Assembly: GCF_014842915.1 (NCBI RefSeq)
Contig: NZ_JACYXI010000004.1
Location: forward strand, 1-64,000
DNA length: 64,000 bases
DNA from: Roseibium litorale
Lineage (GTDB): Bacteria; Pseudomonadota; Alphaproteobacteria; Rhizobiales; Stappiaceae
Reading direction: 5' to 3'
Shown here: one piece after another, positions 34,179 through 43,510 of the stretch
How the letters are laid out: each line of letters starts with the position of its first letter
How positions within the stretch are numbered: the stretch's first letter is position 1
Translations under genes and position numbers: made by a program
The notes under the pieces: generated by a model
What the model was told of the DNA's origin: nothing
Database searches by the model: none
The model's input: only the letters and a program-made list of their open reading frames with translations

Positions 34179-35963
34179 CTATTCCGCTGCGAGTGTTTGA
34201 GTACCGGCCACGGGAAGCCGCATGGTGAAGCATGCACCGCCGGATGGGCCATTGACTGCCGTCAAAGTGCCGGAGAAGTCATGGACGATCTTGTAAGCGA
34301 TGGAAAGACCGAGGCCCAGCCCTGCGCCCACGTCCTTCGTGGTGAAGAAGGGATCGAAGATCTGGGGCAGCACCTCTTCGGAAATGCCTGTGCCATTGTC
34401 GGAAACGGTCAGAACCGCATGGCTGTCCTCAACAGACAGGGCAAGACGGACACTTGCGCCTTCCCGGCCCTTTACCGCGTCGAGCGCGTTCGACATCAGG
34501 TTCACCACCACCTGTTCCAGCCGGATCTGCCCGGCGGAAACGATGATGTCGTCTGACGGCAGATCCGTTTCAAAGGCAACGCCGCTTTGCTTGATCTGCG
34601 GCATGAGCAAAAGCAAAGCCTCATCAATCACCTGACGAAGCGAAACAGGTTTTATCTCGGTGCCGGAACGGCGGGTGAAGCCCTTCAAAGTCCGCGCGAT
34701 TTCTGCCATCCGGCCGACCATTCCGCCGATACGGGTCAAATTGGCGAGCGCCTTTTCCGGCATGCCGCGAGCAATCAGCATTTCCGCCACTTCCGCATCA
34801 GACCTGATCGCCGCAAGCGGCTGATTATATTCATGGCTGAGAGCTGCAGACATCTTGCCGAGTGTTGCCAGCTTTGCCGCCTGAACCAGCTCAGCCTGGG
34901 TCTGGCGCAGTTCCGCTTCGGCCTGCTCCCGGTCGCGCACCTCCTGCTCCAGCTGGGCGTTGGCCGCGCTGAGCTCTGCCGTCCGTGTGCGCACGCGCCG
35001 CTCCAGACGCAGGGCAGCTGCCTTGTCCAGGCGCTGCCTGCGCCCGAATTCCTCCCGCCGGGTCAGCCAGATCCAGACGAAGCCAAGCACGATGACGCAA
35101 AGCAGAAGGGAGATCACCATGGCACGGGCCGATTGGCGCCGGGCCTCGGTCGTGTCCGCGAAGATCATGACCCGCCAGCCCAGAACGGGCAGGGGAGCGG
35201 CCAGCTCCATCCGGCTCCGGCTGATGCCCCGGTCCGCGAGGCGGTTGAAATTGACCGGATTGGCGCTTGTGTCGATGACACTCAGCTCATCGGTATCGCC
35301 GAGATCTTCCAGGTTCCTGCCCCGCCATTGGGACACGTTGGTGACAACGACGAGGCCCTGATTGTCGACCGCGACGATGGGATCCTTGGACAAGGCCCAG
35401 GCCTGTTCCACATAGGCAAGGCTGACTTTAACGGCCAAGACACCCGTCACCTGATCGCCGGTGCGAACCTGGGACGCAAAGACATAGGACGCCGGTGAGG
35501 TGGTTGAGCCGGGCAGCAGCTCCCGCCCGAGCTGACCGCGCAGCGCGTCTTCAAAGGCAACCGGGATCAGGCTGGCGCTACGATTGATATTCCGCTCTTT
35601 GTTGCTCGTCGCGATCAGTTCGCCCCGCACAGAGAGCATCCAGACCTCTTCCGCGCCAGCCATGCCTGCGGCCACAGCGGCAAGCTGATTGCCGCTCTCC
35701 TCATCCGCCTCCGAAACGATCCGGGCAATTTCCGGACTGCGGGCAAGAAGAGGCGCCATGAGGCGGAATTTGTCGAGCAACCCTTCCAAAACCGCGGCCT
35801 GAACAGCCAGATTGGCCGTCGCCCGCGTCCGTACTTCACTCAGAAAAAAGCCAAGACTGGTCGTTCCGGTAACCCAGACCACTCCGGTTCCGGCAACCAG
35901 CATCAAAATCACCGCGAAGATCTTCAAGCGGCGCGCCAGCCGTCTCTGGGTGAACATGCTCAT
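34179..35963 (-). CDS. dctB: DctB, C4-dicarboxylate sensor histidine kinase
   Basis: This 594-residue kinase has a short N-terminal cytoplasmic tail, one membrane helix (about 15-38), a periplasmic double Cache-type sensor (about 40-290), a second helix (about 292-310), a coiled coil, then HisKA with H377 (ALSHEYNQPLAAIR) and HATPase with DNGTG and GLGLGLS. DctB senses C4-dicarboxylates in the periplasm, usually together with the transporter, and phosphorylates DctD. It forms an operon with dctD. Confidence 0.93.
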   Translation of the reverse strand: MSMFTQRRLARRLKIFAVILMLVAGTGVVWVTGTTSLGFFLSEVRTRATANLAVQAAVLEGLLDKFRLMAPLLARSPEIARIVSEADEESGNQLAAVAAGMAGAEEVWMLSVRGELIATSNKERNINRSASLIPVAFEDALRGQLGRELLPGSTTSPASYVFASQVRTGDQVTGVLAVKVSLAYVEQAWALSKDPIVAVDNQGLVVVTNVSQWRGRNLEDLGDTDELSVIDTSANPVNFNRLADRGISRSRMELAAPLPVLGWRVMIFADTTEARRQSARAMVISLLLCVIVLGFVWIWLTRREEFGRRQRLDKAAALRLERRVRTRTAELSAANAQLEQEVRDREQAEAELRQTQAELVQAAKLATLGKMSAALSHEYNQPLAAIRSDAEVAEMLIARGMPEKALANLTRIGGMVGRMAEIARTLKGFTRRSGTEIKPVSLRQVIDEALLLLMPQIKQSGVAFETDLPSDDIIVSAGQIRLEQVVVNLMSNALDAVKGREGASVRLALSVEDSHAVLTVSDNGTGISEEVLPQIFDPFFTTKDVGAGLGLGLSIAYKIVHDFSGTLTAVNGPSGGACFTMRLPVAGTQTLAAE

Positions 35964-36015
35964 CCGGCTATCATATCAGCGATCTGCTTCCAAGCGCATC
36001 CCGGAAGACGCAGCG

Positions 36016-37116
36016 TCAGCTTTCCCGGACAGCAGGCCCCACCCGGCCCTGATCGATGGTGACGCTCTTGATCAGCAAAAAGACAGTCTGACCAGGTTTG
36101 AGGCCAAGTTCGAAAGCAGACGCCCGTGTGATCCGGGAGCGGAGCATCTGTGCCCCTACTTTGCAGACCGCTTCCAAGTAGGCGCCATCAAGTGGCCGGA
36201 GCGCGTCCACTTCCGCCTTCAGGATATTGCGGACGCTGATCCCGCTTGGCTTTGCCAGGGAAATGGAGACATCCCGGGCCGGAATCCGCAACCGGATCCG
36301 GTTGCCGAGGGATGCGGGAAGACCCGGCACCTGGATGACCAAACCCTCATCGAGCGCCACATCCGAAAGGTCCCATTGCTCATCCCTGTGCGTCACGACC
36401 CCTTCGAGCAAGGTTCCCGTTTCCTCTCCGCCCAGATCCGTGCCAGGATCCAGACTCGCAAGGACGGACGAAACCGGACCAGAGGCAAGCGTCTTGCCAG
36501 CGGACAGGATCACCAGCGTCTGGGACAGCCTGGCAACCTCCTCCATCGCATGGCTGACATAAAGGATCGGCAGCCCGGTCTCGCTGCGCAGGCGGTCGAG
36601 ATAGGGAAGAATATCCGCCTTGCGGGCCTGATCGAGTGAGGCGAGGGGCTCGTCCATGATCAGCAGGCGCGGGGCGGACAATAGCGCCCGCCCAATCGCC
36701 ACCCGCTGACGCTCTCCGCCAGACAGCTTGCCCGGCTTGCGGTTCAGGAGATGCCCGATCCCTAGCAGCTCAACCACTTCCGTGAGAGACCGGTCTTCGG
36801 AACGTCCGCCGGCCCAGCGGGCAAAGGTCAGATTGGCCTTCACGCTCAGATGCGGAAACAGGCGGGAATCCTGGAACACATGGCCGATCCGCCGATGGCG
36901 GACAGAAACATCAATGCCTTTGACGTTGTCGAACAGCACCTCGCCATCGACGGCAATCCGCCCTTCATCGGGCCGCAAAAGGCCTGCTATCATCCGCGTG
37001 ACCGTGGATTTTCCCGCACCAGACACACCGAAAAGAGACGTCACGCCCGGCGGCGCGGTGAATTGCGCCTGCACGGCAAATGAACCCGCCCGCCCCTTGA
37101 TATCGACCTCAATCAT
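36016..37116 (-). CDS. modC: Molybdate ABC transporter ATPase ModC
   Basis: This 366-residue ABC ATPase has Walker A GVSGAGKST, signature LSGGERQR and Walker B LIMDEPLASLD. A C-terminal TOBE/Mop domain follows (residues about 290-355, ending SVTID). This domain is typical of ModC and binds molybdate. It overlaps modB by 8 nt and is the last gene of modABC. Confidence 0.93.
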   Translation of the reverse strand: MIEVDIKGRAGSFAVQAQFTAPPGVTSLFGVSGAGKSTVTRMIAGLLRPDEGRIAVDGEVLFDNVKGIDVSVRHRRIGHVFQDSRLFPHLSVKANLTFARWAGGRSEDRSLTEVVELLGIGHLLNRKPGKLSGGERQRVAIGRALLSAPRLLIMDEPLASLDQARKADILPYLDRLRSETGLPILYVSHAMEEVARLSQTLVILSAGKTLASGPVSSVLASLDPGTDLGGEETGTLLEGVVTHRDEQWDLSDVALDEGLVIQVPGLPASLGNRIRLRIPARDVSISLAKPSGISVRNILKAEVDALRPLDGAYLEAVCKVGAQMLRSRITRASAFELGLKPGQTVFLLIKSVTIDQGRVGPAVRES

Positions 37117-37816
37117 CGGCAGCCCCGATCCGTCGGCGCAGATGCCTTGCGAGAAATTCAGACAAAAGCAGCGCGCACAGCGCCACAGCGGCGGCGATGA
37201 AGGTCAGACGGAAGGCGATCACGTCCCCGGAAGGGGTCTGGGTGGCGGTATAGAGCGCCAGCGCCAAGGTCCGTGTCTCGCCGGGAATGTTCGAGACGAA
37301 GGTGATCGTTGCGCCGAATTCGCCCATGGCCTTGGCAAAGGCAAGAACCGCCCCGCCGAGCACGCCGGGCAAGGCGAGCGGAAAGGTCACTACCGCAAAG
37401 GTCACCAGACCTGACGCTCCAAGCGAGGTAGACGCTTCCTCAAGCTTCGGGTCGACCGCCTCGAAAGCCAGCCGGATCGGATGAACCAGGAGGGGAAATG
37501 CCATCACCCCGGCAGCAAGCGCCGCGCCTGTCCAGTTGAAGGCGAAACTGAGGCCGAAGGTTTGCTCCAGAAACTTGCCCACAGGGCCAACTGGTCCAAA
37601 CAAGATCAGCAGAACATACCCCGTCACCACAGGCGGCATGACCAGCGGCATATGGATCAACGCATTCAGAAGTCCGTGACCGGGAAACCGCCACCGGGCC
37701 AGCCCATAACCCGCGAGAACCGCAACCGGCAGCGAACCCGCCAGCGCGGATGCCGCGACTTTGAGCGACAGGGAAAGGGCTTCCCATTCCTGCGGATGAA
37801 GCTCGAAAAACGCCAC
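37109..37816 (-). CDS. modB: Molybdate ABC transporter permease ModB
   Basis: A 235-residue permease with about five helices and the EAA loop EASTSLGASGLVTFAVVTFPLALPG. The segment HMPLVMPPVVTGYVLLILFG is characteristic of ModB. It lies 54 nt after modA and overlaps modC by 8 nt, so the two are translationally coupled. Confidence 0.93.
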   Translation of the reverse strand: MAFFELHPQEWEALSLSLKVAASALAGSLPVAVLAGYGLARWRFPGHGLLNALIHMPLVMPPVVTGYVLLILFGPVGPVGKFLEQTFGLSFAFNWTGAALAAGVMAFPLLVHPIRLAFEAVDPKLEEASTSLGASGLVTFAVVTFPLALPGVLGGAVLAFAKAMGEFGATITFVSNIPGETRTLALALYTATQTPSGDVIAFRLTFIAAAVALCALLLSEFLARHLRRRIGAADD

Positions 37817-37870
37817 GCTCAGCCTGCTGTCCTCATCCGGTCTCCGGGGTCTGCCACGCGCTTCATAAGC

Positions 37871-38623
37871 TCAATCGGCAGGCGTGAGACCCGCTTCCTC
37901 AAGGCGCTTGCGGGCGGTTTCACTCGAAAGAAAGTCGAGAAAATCCGCAGTCCCCTCCGACGCCCCCACCGTCAAGGCAGCAGGATAGCGGATCGGCGTA
38001 TGGCTTTCGCGCGGAAAAACAGCCAGCACCTCAACTTTCGGCTCCACATGCGCATCCGAGGCATAGACAATTCCGAGCGGTGTATCTCCGCGCGCTACGG
38101 ACGCCAGCGCGACACGGACGTTTTCCATCGGTGCAAGCTTGCCCGAGACGCTGTCCCAGAGCCCCGTGCCTTCCAGAGACTGCTTGCCATAGCGGCCCGC
38201 AGGAACCGTGTCCGGGTCGGCAATGGCGAGGCGTCCACCGCTCAGACGGGCTGTTAGCGCATCAGCGGTAAGTTCCAGCTTGTCCACCCCCTTCGGTCCC
38301 ACCAGGACCAGCTCGTTCTCCGCAATCACCTGAACGCTACCGGGATCGACGGCCTGTTTCTCGACCGCATAATTCATCCAGGCTTCGTCAGCGGAAATGA
38401 ACACATCCGCGGGCGCGCCTGCTTCCACCTGACGCGCCAGCGTTCCGGAGCCCGCAAAGGAGAAAACGGCCTCTATTCCGGTTGCCTCTTCATAATCCTT
38501 GCCGATTGCGGTCATGGCATCAGTCAGGCTTGCCGCCGCGAAGACCGTGACCTTCTCCGCAGCCAGAACAGGAGCAGACAGGCAGAATGACAGCGAAAGA
38601 GACAGCAGGAACTTCCGGAGCAT
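37871..38623 (-). CDS. modA: Molybdate-binding periplasmic protein ModA
   Basis: A 250-residue periplasmic protein. The signal peptide MLRKFLLSLSLSFCLSAP is cut after LAA. ModA signatures are TVFAAASLTDAM, FSFAGSGTLARQVEAGAPADVF and GDTPLGIVYASDA. The ATG at 38623 has GAGG 9 nt upstream. The preceding inverted repeat with CGATATGT half-sites is the expected ModE operator. Confidence 0.92.
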   Translation of the reverse strand: MLRKFLLSLSLSFCLSAPVLAAEKVTVFAAASLTDAMTAIGKDYEEATGIEAVFSFAGSGTLARQVEAGAPADVFISADEAWMNYAVEKQAVDPGSVQVIAENELVLVGPKGVDKLELTADALTARLSGGRLAIADPDTVPAGRYGKQSLEGTGLWDSVSGKLAPMENVRVALASVARGDTPLGIVYASDAHVEPKVEVLAVFPRESHTPIRYPAALTVGASEGTADFLDFLSSETARKRLEEAGLTPAD

Positions 38624-38634
38624 GAAAGGCATCC

Positions 38635-38660
38635 TCGATATGTTCATTTGGACATATCGA
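38635..38660. promoter_or_regulatory. Mo-box (ModE operator) upstream of modABC
   Basis: Perfect 9-bp arms TCGATATGT and ACATATCGA are separated by 8 nt. The half-sites resemble the CGATATA-type Mo-boxes bound by ModE dimers. It lies between the one-domain modE stop and the modA start, 12 nt upstream of the modA ATG, in a position to repress modABC when molybdate is abundant. Confidence 0.75.
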
Positions 38661-38662
38661 TA

Positions 38663-39043
38663 CTAAGCGGAGCTGCCCTCATCTGCAAGCGGTGGTTTCA
38701 CCATTGCGGACAAAATGGCGAAATCGGCCTCAGCGCCAGTCTCCAGCTGGGCTTCGATCGACCGGAAAGTCGCAAGAAGGCGCTCGCCAAAGGGCGTAAG
38801 ACGGCTGCCGCCTCCGCCGCCGGAGCCACCTTTTTCCGTTTCCACCACGGCTTCGGCAAATTGGCTGTTCAGATCCGAAATCAGGCTCCAGGCCCGCTTG
38901 TAGCTCATCTTCAGCCGCTTGCCCGCAGCAGACAGAGATCCGGTCTCGGCAATGCCCTGAAGCAGATCCGCCTTGCCGGGACCGAAAGCCACTCCAGGCG
39001 CCAGAACGATACGCAGGCGGATCTTGGGAAACTCATCGGACAT
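38663..39043 (-). CDS. One-domain ModE-type winged-helix regulator of molybdate transport
   Basis: A 126-residue protein containing only the N-terminal HTH of ModE: LLQGIAETGSLSAAGKRLKMSYKRAWSLI (about residues 25-53). A Gly/Ser-rich EKGGSGGGGGS wing follows. The C-terminal Mop domains that sense molybdate in E. coli ModE are missing. How Mo status reaches it is unclear; the TOBE domain of ModC is one possibility. It is just upstream of modA, with the Mo-box between. The ATG at 39043 gives MSDEFPKIRLRIV. Confidence 0.85.
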   Translation of the reverse strand: MSDEFPKIRLRIVLAPGVAFGPGKADLLQGIAETGSLSAAGKRLKMSYKRAWSLISDLNSQFAEAVVETEKGGSGGGGGSRLTPFGERLLATFRSIEAQLETGAEADFAILSAMVKPPLADEGSSA

Positions 39044-39120
39044 GGCGGTCTCGTAGGCTAAAAAACGGCTCAGGCGCGGGCACGCCAGTGAGATTGATGA
39101 CAAAATGGCTGTCTTCTCGC

Positions 39121-39199
39121 TCGTCATGGTCGGGCTTGTCCCGACCATCTGCAAGCCTTTGACGTGTATAGGTCCTCGGCACAAGGCCGAGGATGACGA
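39121..39199. repeat. REP-like intergenic repeat with two hairpins
   Basis: Two stem-loops stand side by side: ATGGTCGGG with CCCGACCAT (39126-39148) and TCCTCGG with CCGAGGA (39173-39193). The outermost 7 bases are also inverted (TCGTCAT and ATGACGA), so the unit is a composite palindrome. Elements of this shape are common in intergenic regions of alphaproteobacterial genomes. It lies between the modE-like gene and the GMC gene; no second copy was seen in the window. A near-identical 17-bp direct repeat flanks it (39070-39086 and 39230-39246). Confidence 0.65.
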
Positions 39200-39229
39200 T
39201 GGAGAGGCCGCAGCTTTCTCAACGGTCTG

Positions 39230-40843
39230 TCAGGCGCGGGTACGCCTGTCCTGCCTTATCATGTCCGCGCCCTTTTCGGCGATCATCATCGTCGGCGCAT
39301 TGGTGTTGCCCGAGGTAATCGTCGGCATCACCGAAGCGTCCACAACCCGCAAGCCGGCAATGCCGCGCAGACGCAAGCGGCCATCAACCACGGAGGCCTC
39401 GTCCTTTCCCATCCGGCAGGTGCCGACCGGGTGGAAAATCGTGGTGCCGATGCTGCCAGCGGCCCCGGCCAGCTCCTCATCGGTTTCCAGTCTGGAGCCC
39501 GGCAGATATTCCTCCGGAACATGTCTGGCCATGGACGGCGCCGACATGATCTTGCGGGTGAGACGGATCGAATCTGCCGCAACCTTCCGGTCGCTCTCGG
39601 CGGAAAGATACCGTGGCAGGATTTCCGGCTGCGTATCCCGGTCTGGCGATGTGATGTGAATGTGCCCCCGGCTGTCCGGCCTCAAATTACAGACACTCGC
39701 CGTGATAGCAGGGAAGGTGTGAAGCGGATCGCCAAACTTGTCGAGAGACAACGGCTGGACATGATACTCCACATTCGCCGTTTCGAATGAGGGATCGGAC
39801 TTGGCGAAGACGCCGAGCTGGCTCGGGGCCATGGACATGGGCCCCGTCCGGCGCAGGACATATTCCATGCCGATCAGCATCTTGCCGAACCAGTTGCCCG
39901 CCTTCTGGTTCAGCGTCACCGCATCCTTGATCTTGTAGATGGTTCTGAGCTGCAGATGATCCTGCAGGTTCTCGCCGACCTGCGGCAGGGCATGAACCGT
40001 CCCGACGCCCGCCTTCGCCAGAACCTCCGGATTGCCGATGCCGGACAGCTCCAGAAGTTGCGGGGAACCAACAGCCCCAGCTGCAAGAACCAGTTCGCCA
40101 GAGACCAAAGCCCTCGCAGGCTCCCCTTTCACCGTCAGCTCCAGCCCCGTTGCCCGGCCGTTTTCGACCAGGATCCGGCTGGCATGGGCCTCCGTCACAA
40201 CCTTCAGGTTCGGGCGCTTCATGGCGGGCCGCAAAAAGGCCTTGGCCGCATTCCAGCGAATGCCTGACTTCTGGGTCACCTGGAAATAGGAGGCGCCGAA
40301 ATTGTCGCCCCGGTTGAAATCATCGATCTTGGGAATGCCGGTCTCGGCGCAGGCCTCCCGAAAGGCATCCAGCACTTTCCAGGACAGGCGCTGTTCCTCT
40401 ACGCGCAGACCGCCACCCTGACCGTGCATGTCATCGTTCAGCGCATAGTGATCCTCGGACTTGCGGAAGAAGGGCAGCACATCGTCCCAGCTCCACCCCT
40501 CCAGGCCCTGCTGCCGCCAGCCGTCATAGTCGCGCGCCTGGCCACGCATGTAGATCATGCCGTTGATGGAAGAGCAGCCGCCAATGACCTTGCCGCGCGG
40601 ATACATGAGCGAGCGGCCGTTCAGCCCCGGGTCCTTCGCCGTATGAAAGCCCCAGTCCGTGCGTGGATTGCCCATGCAGTAGAGATAGCCGACCGGAATA
40701 TGCACCCAGATGTAATTGTCGTTGCGGCCAGCTTCCAGCAGCAGCACCTTGACATCCGGATCCTCGGAGAGCCGGTTCGCCAGCACGCAACCTGCCGAGC
40801 CGGCCCCGACAATCACATAGTCCCAGGTCCCCAGATCGCGCAT
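39230..40843 (-). CDS. GMC-family FAD oxidoreductase (alcohol/choline dehydrogenase-like)
   Basis: This 537-residue flavoenzyme has the N-terminal FAD dinucleotide motif VGAGSAGCVLANRL and the C-terminal catalytic His in FHPVGTCRMG and Asn in SGNTNAPTM. It oxidises a primary alcohol (polyol, choline or aliphatic alcohol). Compared with BetA, no betB is adjacent. The ATG at 40843 has GGAGG just upstream. The last codons are repeated nearby as part of the direct repeat flanking the REP-like element. Confidence 0.88.
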   Translation of the reverse strand: MRDLGTWDYVIVGAGSAGCVLANRLSEDPDVKVLLLEAGRNDNYIWVHIPVGYLYCMGNPRTDWGFHTAKDPGLNGRSLMYPRGKVIGGCSSINGMIYMRGQARDYDGWRQQGLEGWSWDDVLPFFRKSEDHYALNDDMHGQGGGLRVEEQRLSWKVLDAFREACAETGIPKIDDFNRGDNFGASYFQVTQKSGIRWNAAKAFLRPAMKRPNLKVVTEAHASRILVENGRATGLELTVKGEPARALVSGELVLAAGAVGSPQLLELSGIGNPEVLAKAGVGTVHALPQVGENLQDHLQLRTIYKIKDAVTLNQKAGNWFGKMLIGMEYVLRRTGPMSMAPSQLGVFAKSDPSFETANVEYHVQPLSLDKFGDPLHTFPAITASVCNLRPDSRGHIHITSPDRDTQPEILPRYLSAESDRKVAADSIRLTRKIMSAPSMARHVPEEYLPGSRLETDEELAGAAGSIGTTIFHPVGTCRMGKDEASVVDGRLRLRGIAGLRVVDASVMPTITSGNTNAPTMMIAEKGADMIRQDRRTRA

Positions 40844-41052
40844 GTCTCCTCCCGGCGTTCTCTGTTTCATGTGCGAGGAGACATGGCGCCGGAGCAGGGG
40901 TCAAGTGTTCATAGACGCACATCCGGTCTCGACCTGACGCACATAACACCGGGCCGACGCTCCACCTAGCGGACAAAACCAACAGTTTACGGAAAAATGA
41001 CAGAGGTCGCCTAGGGTGCCGTCATTGCCCCTCGCGCTCCGGAGCCCTCCGC

Positions 41053-42231
41053 GTGACCTCAGCTGCCCGTCTCCTGGAAACCACATTCCACTCTGTCTAC
41101 GACTATGTGACCAGAGCCTATCGGCCCTTGCGGCACTGGATCGGCGCCCTGACCCTTGCAACCTTCATTGCCATGATCGCCGCAGTCAGCCACATTTTCC
41201 CCGTTTCCAACTGGGATATGTTCGCCTACACGGCTGCGGTTCTGGAGCCGGAAATTCCTGACCCCGTGCAGCTTCACGACCGGTCCTTTGCCATCGTGAA
41301 GGAGAATATATCGCCCGGTGAATTCCTGACGCTGACCCAGGATCGGGACTACCGTATCCGGCAATATGAGGATCCGGCGGCCTTCTCCACCATGCTCGGC
41401 TTCTACCGGCTGAAGCTCGGATACATCGAAACCTTGCGCGCCCTGTCCGGAGGGATGGATCCGGTCAAAGCCATGCGTCTCGTCTCCATTGCATCGGCGG
41501 TTGCCATTGGCCTGCTGCTGCTGGTTTGGCTGGCACGGGAAAAGGCGCTGATGTATGGGCCGGTTGTTGCCGCCATGCTCGTAATCGGTGACTTCAGCGG
41601 CTCGGCGGCGCTGCTGTCTCCGGACCTCTACGCCTCAGCTTTCCTGTTGCTGGCAGCCTTTCTCTATATCGAGCGGCAGGATGTTGGCGCAGCACTGTGC
41701 CTGCTGATTGCCCTCTCGATCCGGCCCGACCATCTGGCATTCATCGGCGTGTTCTTCGTCTTTGCCCTGATCTACGGTCCTGGCCGCTGGGTGATGACGG
41801 CAACATTCATTCTGGCTGCGGTTGCCTATCAATTCATCCTCAAGGATGAGAGCCATCCCGGCTGGTGGATCCATCTATGGTTCACCCACGTGGAATATGT
41901 GCCGACGCTTGAGGGCTTCCACCCGCCATTCTCGCCGCTGATCTATCTACAGATGCTTGTCCGCTCGACGGTGCGCTCCATGGTGGGGCAGAACTGGCTG
42001 GCAGCGCTGCTGGCGCTGGTGATCTTTTATGCCAAGGTCGTCGAACCGCCCCGCATGGCGGAGCGTTCCAGGATCCTGCTCTACGCGGTGTTCACGTCCA
42101 TCTGCGCGAAATATCTCGTCTTCCCGCATTTCGAAACGCGCTTCTATTTCCCCTATCTCATGATCATGGGCATGATCCTGCTGATTGCCTGGCATCGCCA
42201 GCAGGAAAAGACAGCCGTCACGAGCGCGTAA
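41053..42231 (+). CDS. Polytopic membrane protein of unknown function, GT-C-like
   Basis: A 392-residue protein with about eight or nine hydrophobic helices and a long first extracytoplasmic loop (residues about 62-115) rich in Asp/Glu/Arg. That layout resembles GT-C glycosyltransferases, which use lipid-linked sugars, but no family is recognised with confidence. The GTG start has GGAG upstream. The 3' end overlaps the convergent DUF1203 gene by 14 nt. Confidence 0.6.
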   Translation: MTSAARLLETTFHSVYDYVTRAYRPLRHWIGALTLATFIAMIAAVSHIFPVSNWDMFAYTAAVLEPEIPDPVQLHDRSFAIVKENISPGEFLTLTQDRDYRIRQYEDPAAFSTMLGFYRLKLGYIETLRALSGGMDPVKAMRLVSIASAVAIGLLLLVWLAREKALMYGPVVAAMLVIGDFSGSAALLSPDLYASAFLLLAAFLYIERQDVGAALCLLIALSIRPDHLAFIGVFFVFALIYGPGRWVMTATFILAAVAYQFILKDESHPGWWIHLWFTHVEYVPTLEGFHPPFSPLIYLQMLVRSTVRSMVGQNWLAALLALVIFYAKVVEPPRMAERSRILLYAVFTSICAKYLVFPHFETRFYFPYLMIMGMILLIAWHRQQEKTAVTSA

Positions 42232-42679
42232 CGGACGCGGCAAAGCAACCTCGGCGGGCGAAGTGCAAGTGGATGTAGTCAACGTCCGGATTGGCAAACA
42301 TCCGGAGGATCACTTCCTCCGCATCGGCGCCCTCGCAAACGTCCGCATCGACGATCTCATGGCTCTGATTGAACGCCCGCACGGAAAGCAAACGCGTGCG
42401 GACCATCGCGGGCAGCTCATCCGGTCCCGGCTGCGCTTCCACGGCGCCCTCAGCGACAAAGATCGCATGGTGGGAGCGGTAAGGCGTCCTGTTGGGCTGA
42501 TGCTCATAGTTCAGCAGGAAGACCCGCTGTCCCGCGGGCACATCGCTAAGAGAAACCCGGCAGGGGAAGGCGCCGTCCGAGATATGGACCTGAATGTCCC
42601 GGTCTTTCCGGTCCTGTTCAGAAAGCCCTTCAAGGCCAGCGAAGGCCGAAGCGGGAAGAGGATGAATTTGAAAGGTCAT
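42218..42679 (-). CDS. DUF1203 family protein
   Basis: A 153-residue soluble protein matching DUF1203. It has the ISDGAFPCRVSLSDVPAGQRVFLLNYEHQP segment, the SHHAIFV motif and a C-terminal VDYIHLHFARRGCFA stretch. The function of the family is unknown. Conserved Cys, His and Tyr suggest a possible binding or redox role. It shares its 3' end with the convergent membrane protein gene. Confidence 0.8.
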   Translation of the reverse strand: MTFQIHPLPASAFAGLEGLSEQDRKDRDIQVHISDGAFPCRVSLSDVPAGQRVFLLNYEHQPNRTPYRSHHAIFVAEGAVEAQPGPDELPAMVRTRLLSVRAFNQSHEIVDADVCEGADAEEVILRMFANPDVDYIHLHFARRGCFAASVTRS

Positions 42680-42760
42680 TGGCCGTCTCCGTTGCTGATC
42701 CCGACCCTATAAGGATGCGGTCAGCCGGAGACGACCCGATTTGCGAGCGGGCCTAGCTGA

Positions 42761-43510
42761 TCAGGCCTCTTCCGCCTCGCGGACGGCAATCTCGATCTCA
42801 TCCACCAGGGCCGCATCCAGATTCAGCCGGGCGGCCAGCATCTGAAGATAGGCCTTCTCGGCGGCATGGTCCGGATCAATGGCGAGGCGGGACACTGCAT
42901 AGATTTCCGCAGCCACTTCCGGGGTGGACGCGCTTGAGACGATCTTGTCCAGGTCCAGCGGGGACCGCAGTTCATCCATCAGGAAGGCCTTTGCCTCACT
43001 GTCGAGTCCAGCTTCGTCGATCTTGCCAAAGATCCTCCGCTGTTCCTCCGCATCGATATGCCCATCCGCCTTGGCTGCAGCGATCATCGCGCTAAGAAGC
43101 GTTACGGCCATGGTGTTTGCACCGCCCGGAACTTCTTCGGGATGGAAGCCCGTGCCCTTCGGCGGCTCCAGCGGAATAGGAGCCTGCGAAGGGCTTCCGG
43201 CAGCGGGAGCTGCACCCTGATCCTGGCCAGTTTTGTAGTTCTGATAGGCCTTGTAGGCGAGGCCGGCGACCAGAGCCATGCCGCCATAGGTCACGGCCTT
43301 CTTGCCGATCTTGCGTCCGCTTTTGGAGCCAAGCAGCAGCCCTGCGATGCTGCCAACCGCCAGACCGCCGCCCTGGGAGGTGAGGAAGTCCCGCCCTCGG
43401 GATATCAGATCGTCTGCGCCGCCCCTTTGCCCTCCGGCTCCCTGCCGGCTGGCCGTCTGGCCGCCTGCGCCACCTAGAAATTGGTCCAGCAAAGATTTGG
43501 CATCGAACAT
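42761..43510 (-). CDS. DUF533 / TerB-like protein
   Basis: A 249-residue protein. An N-terminal Gly/Gln-rich low-complexity region (about 10-60) is followed by a glycine-zipper-like membrane segment (about 45-95, GLAVGSIAGLLLGSKSGRKIGKKAVTYGGMALVAG), a Pro/Ala linker, and an acidic TerB-like helical domain (about 135-245, KADGHIDAEEQRRIFGKIDEAGL). DUF533 proteins of this type are inner-membrane anchored and of unknown function. AAGGAG lies 9 nt upstream of the ATG. Confidence 0.8.
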   Translation of the reverse strand: MFDAKSLLDQFLGGAGGQTASRQGAGGQRGGADDLISRGRDFLTSQGGGLAVGSIAGLLLGSKSGRKIGKKAVTYGGMALVAGLAYKAYQNYKTGQDQGAAPAAGSPSQAPIPLEPPKGTGFHPEEVPGGANTMAVTLLSAMIAAAKADGHIDAEEQRRIFGKIDEAGLDSEAKAFLMDELRSPLDLDKIVSSASTPEVAAEIYAVSRLAIDPDHAAEKAYLQMLAARLNLDAALVDEIEIAVREAEEA

